From an uncultured Eubacteriales bacterium (GTDB taxonomy: Bacteria; Bacillota; Clostridia; Oscillospirales; Acutalibacteraceae): a DNA stretch of 64,000 nucleotides. The stretch lies in the NCBI GenBank assembly GCA_900540085.1, contig UQEU01000004.1:62001-126000 (forward strand). The letters are read 5' to 3'. Positions 62,029 to 64,000 of this stretch are shown here, piece by piece. Both the position numbers and the translations under genes were made by a program. How positions within the stretch are numbered: the first letter of the stretch is position 1; the number at the start of each line of letters is the position of its first letter. The notes beneath the pieces were generated by a model, which did no database searches, had not been told where the DNA came from, and worked only from the letters and a program-made list of their open reading frames with translations.

Positions 62029-63225
62029 TTACATACTTTTTTCAATTTCGTCAACAAGTGCATCTATTTGCTCCGTTTGACAATCCTTGAGCGATGATTT
62101 AATTGTGAGCATATTTTCAAGATATGTCATATTTTTAAGAGGCTCAAGCACTGCACGCATCTGCTTTGCACTTACAGGCGCCCAAGAGCCGTTTTCTATG
62201 AAAGCGACAGTTCTGTTTTGAACAGAATGAGCGACAATATCATGAAGCAAATCTTCCATTTTAATGAAGATACCGTTATTGTATGTGTTTGAAGCAAAAA
62301 CAATATGGCTGTACTCAAAAATTGCCGAGATAACTTCTGAAACATGGGTAACCGAAACATCGAAAACTTTTGTTTCTATACCTTTTTCACGCAATTTACA
62401 AGCCAAAATATCGCAAGCATTTGCAGTATTGCCGTAAACAGAAGAATACGCAATTACTACGCCTTTTTTCTCACTTTCATACTTGCTCCACTTTGAATAT
62501 TTTTCAACCATAAGTTCAATATCTTTTCTGTGGACAAGACCGTGAAGAGGACAAATCATCTCTATATCAAGTGCAGAGGCTTTTTTAAGCAAAGTCTGTA
62601 CCTGCATACCGTATTTGCCGACAATATTTGAATAATAACGGCGTGACTCGTCAAGGCAATCCTTTTCAAAATTTACCTCATCGGAGAAAATTGCACCGTC
62701 AAGACTGCCGAAACTGCCGAATGCATCTGCCGAAAACAAAATCTTATCCGTACTGTCGTACGACACCATAACCTCCGGCCAATGTACCATAGGTGCCATA
62801 AGGAAAGTAAACTTATGCCTGCCCGTTTCAAGAGTGTCGCCTTCTTTTACAATATGAACTCTGCCCGAAAAATCGCCTTCAAAAAACTGATTTAACATAG
62901 AAAGCACTTTTGCGTTGCACACAACGATTGCGTCAGGATACCTTTTTACCGTTTCGGCAACAGTTGCAGAATGGTCGGGTTCCATATGATGAACCACTAT
63001 ATAGTCAAGTTTTCTGCCGTCAAGGGCGTGTTCTACATTTTCAAAAAACAACTCCCCGACTGCCTTGTCAACAGTGTCGAAAAGCACTGTTTTTTCGTCT
63101 GTTAAAACATAAGAGTTGTATGAAATTCCTCTCGGTACGGGATAAACTCCCTCAAAAAGTGCAAGTCGTCTGTCATTTGCTCCTACCCAGATTAAATCAT
63201 CGGATATTTTTCTTGTGCAGTACAT
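62029..63225 (-). CDS. A-type flavodiiron protein (FprA-like O2/NO reductase)
   Basis: 398 residues. The N-terminal metallo-beta-lactamase domain holds the di-iron ligands HHMEPDH near residue 80 and further His/Asp in MAPMVHWPEVM and SADAFG. A C-terminal flavodoxin domain begins VVIAYSSVYGNTANACD. These cytosolic enzymes reduce O2 to water or NO to N2O, taking electrons from rubredoxin, which is the next gene. AGGAGGAAG precedes the ATG. Confidence 0.94.
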   Translation of the reverse strand: MYCTRKISDDLIWVGANDRRLALFEGVYPVPRGISYNSYVLTDEKTVLFDTVDKAVGELFFENVEHALDGRKLDYIVVHHMEPDHSATVAETVKRYPDAIVVCNAKVLSMLNQFFEGDFSGRVHIVKEGDTLETGRHKFTFLMAPMVHWPEVMVSYDSTDKILFSADAFGSFGSLDGAIFSDEVNFEKDCLDESRRYYSNIVGKYGMQVQTLLKKASALDIEMICPLHGLVHRKDIELMVEKYSKWSKYESEKKGVVIAYSSVYGNTANACDILACKLREKGIETKVFDVSVTHVSEVISAIFEYSHIVFASNTYNNGIFIKMEDLLHDIVAHSVQNRTVAFIENGSWAPVSAKQMRAVLEPLKNMTYLENMLTIKSSLKDCQTEQIDALVDEIEKSM

Positions 63226-63272
63226 AAAACTTCCTCCTGATATAATATAATGAAATATGAAATTGATTATAA

Positions 63273-63301
63273 AATATAATAAAAGTTTCGTTTTTCAACA
63301 A
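63273..63301 (-). promoter_or_regulatory. Promoter of the flavodiiron gene
   Basis: Minus-strand -35 TTGTTG (63301-63296), 17 bases, -10 TATATT (63278-63273), about 50 bases before the start. The -35 is only a partial match. Confidence 0.5.
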
Positions 63302-63516
63302 TTTTCTGACTGAAAAAGCATTATTTTAGTATCTGCCGATTTTCACAAAAACAAAAAATTTCTCAATCAAAACTGCGTTTTAAAAATTTTCTAAAGTATT
63401 TTACACTTTTTAATTATATTTTTCAAGAAATAAATTATTAATATTGGACTAAAAAGCATAAAAAACAAAAAAATATATATTTTTTGTTCGTTTTGTGTTA
63501 AACTTGCACTAAATTA

Positions 63517-63545
63517 TTGACAAATGCTAAAATATATTATACAAT
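63517..63545 (+). promoter_or_regulatory. Sigma-A promoter of the EF-G-like gene
   Basis: -35 TTGACA at 63517-63522, 17-base spacer, -10 TACAAT at 63540-63545. Confidence 0.72.
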
Positions 63546-63585
63546 TTTAACAACATACTTTCACATTTAGATTGGAGTGTTCTAC

Positions 63586-64000
63586 TTGAAAAAATACAAT
63601 GCACAGGATATACGAAATATTGCTCTGACAGGTCACGCAAGCAAAGGCAAAACAACACTTGTTGAGGCTATGCTTTACACGGCGGGTCTGACAGAGAGAA
63701 TGGGCTCGGTTGCAGACGGCAACACCGTTTGTGACAGCGATGCAGAAGAAAAGAAAAGAAAGTTCTCTATTTCTTCGGCAGTTGCTCCGATAGAATACAA
63801 CGGCAAAAAACTGAACTTCATCGATACACCGGGACTTTTTGATTTTGAAACGGGAAGTGCCGAAGGTATTCGTGCTGCTGACTGTGCCATGATTGTCGTA
63901 TCGGCGAGAACAGGTCTTGCCGTAGGCGAAGAAAAAGCATTTAAAGCCGCATCCAAAAGAAGAATTGCGCAAATGTTCGTACTTAACAAAATGGACCACG
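63586..64000 (+). CDS. Elongation factor G-like GTPase, N-terminal part (gene runs off the window end)
   Basis: 138 residues visible from a TTG start with GGAGTG nine bases upstream. GTP-binding motifs of the translational GTPase family are present: GHASKGKTTL (P-loop), IDTPGLFDF (DxxG region) and the start of NKMD. The first residues MKKYNAQDIRNIALTGH are those of the EF-G-like (FusA2) branch rather than canonical FusA. Domains II-V lie outside the window, so its exact class and activity cannot be confirmed. Confidence 0.8.
   Translation, partial: MKKYNAQDIRNIALTGHASKGKTTLVEAMLYTAGLTERMGSVADGNTVCDSDAEEKKRKFSISSAVAPIEYNGKKLNFIDTPGLFDFETGSAEGIRAADCAMIVVSARTGLAVGEEKAFKAASKRRIAQMFVLNKMDH

Larger units (their letters stand above)
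63226..63585. other. Intergenic region between the flavodiiron and EF-G-like genes
   Basis: 360 bases, AT-rich, with divergent promoters listed separately. No tRNA, riboswitch or ORF with a ribosome site seen. The centre (63330-63480) holds only homopolymer-rich sequence. Confidence 0.5.

Noticed and set aside
1..64000. tRNA, rRNA or transposase genes
   Set aside because: None visible in the intergenic gaps on reading both strands; no transposase-like protein among the frames.

Overview
The window is low-GC DNA from a strictly anaerobic, endospore-lineage Clostridia bacterium, probably a gut Oscillospiraceae/Ruminococcaceae relative. The evidence is the [FeFe]-hydrogenase maturases HydE, HydG and HydF, a rubredoxin plus flavodiiron protein pair for oxygen or NO detoxification, a SpoIIQ-like sporulation peptidase beside pth-mfd, an ECF vitamin transporter with type III pantothenate kinase, QueH, YhaM, and A-rich ribosome binding sites with frequent TTG and GTG starts. 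The placement is inferred from gene content only.

Layout. 1-1 kb: start of nusA and all of rimP, led by a structured 5' leader. 1.2-2.6 kb: blaI-like repressor and a frameshifted blaR1-like sensor. 2.7-5.3 kb: pantothenate unit (ECF S component, coaX, DUF1015 protein). 5.4-8.7 kb: mntP, then an envelope-lipid unit (uppP, membrane-anchored phosphoesterase, GtrA protein). 8.9-19.6 kb: a compact phage-like operon on the plus strand in PBSX order (small and large terminase, portal, prohead protease, decoration protein, capsid, three connector genes, then LysM hub, hub, spike and baseplate wedge genes and a fibre-like protein). It has no recognisable sheath, tube, tail chaperone or tape measure, and no integrase, repressor or lysis gene. 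19.6-24.5 kb: spoIIQ-like, mfd and pth. 24.5-30.5 kb: a radical SAM enzyme; a cyclase-family hydrolase, sugar transferase and LacZ unit. 30.7-34.2 kb: a lipoprotein and secA. 34.2-38.4 kb: a frameshifted APH-type kinase, a DUF2804 protein, and uxuA with an SDR fructuronate-reductase candidate. 38.5-43.8 kb: two RimK-like ATP-grasp ligases followed by hydE-hydG-hydF. 43.9-47.3 kb: stand-alone AICAR transformylase with a small DUF3006-like protein; yhaM-prmA. 47.5-51.7 kb: a PASTA pseudokinase, a degenerate GDPD-like membrane protein and guaB. 51.8-61.5 kb: a ten-gene minus-strand chain, ftsE-ftsX-three M23 peptidases-queH-rarA-aldo/keto reductase-nth-aroK. 61.7-64 kb: rubredoxin, flavodiiron protein and the start of an EF-G-like GTPase.

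Most units have a well-formed sigma-A promoter (listed) and intrinsic terminators at convergent ends. The most interesting object is the phage-like operon. Its ORFs are all open and translationally coupled, gene order matches PBSX, and the block that would build the tail tube is replaced by one 33-codon ORF. It may be a domesticated capsid/baseplate particle, a gene-transfer-agent-like element, or a recently deleted prophage; sequence alone does not decide. Other points are the FtsEX-linked triplicated LytM peptidases, the ATP-grasp pair upstream of hydEGF, and the Zn-ribbon/PASTA pseudokinase. Three single-base indels (two in blaR1, one in the APH-like kinase), all in A-rich runs, may be true mutations or sequencing errors.
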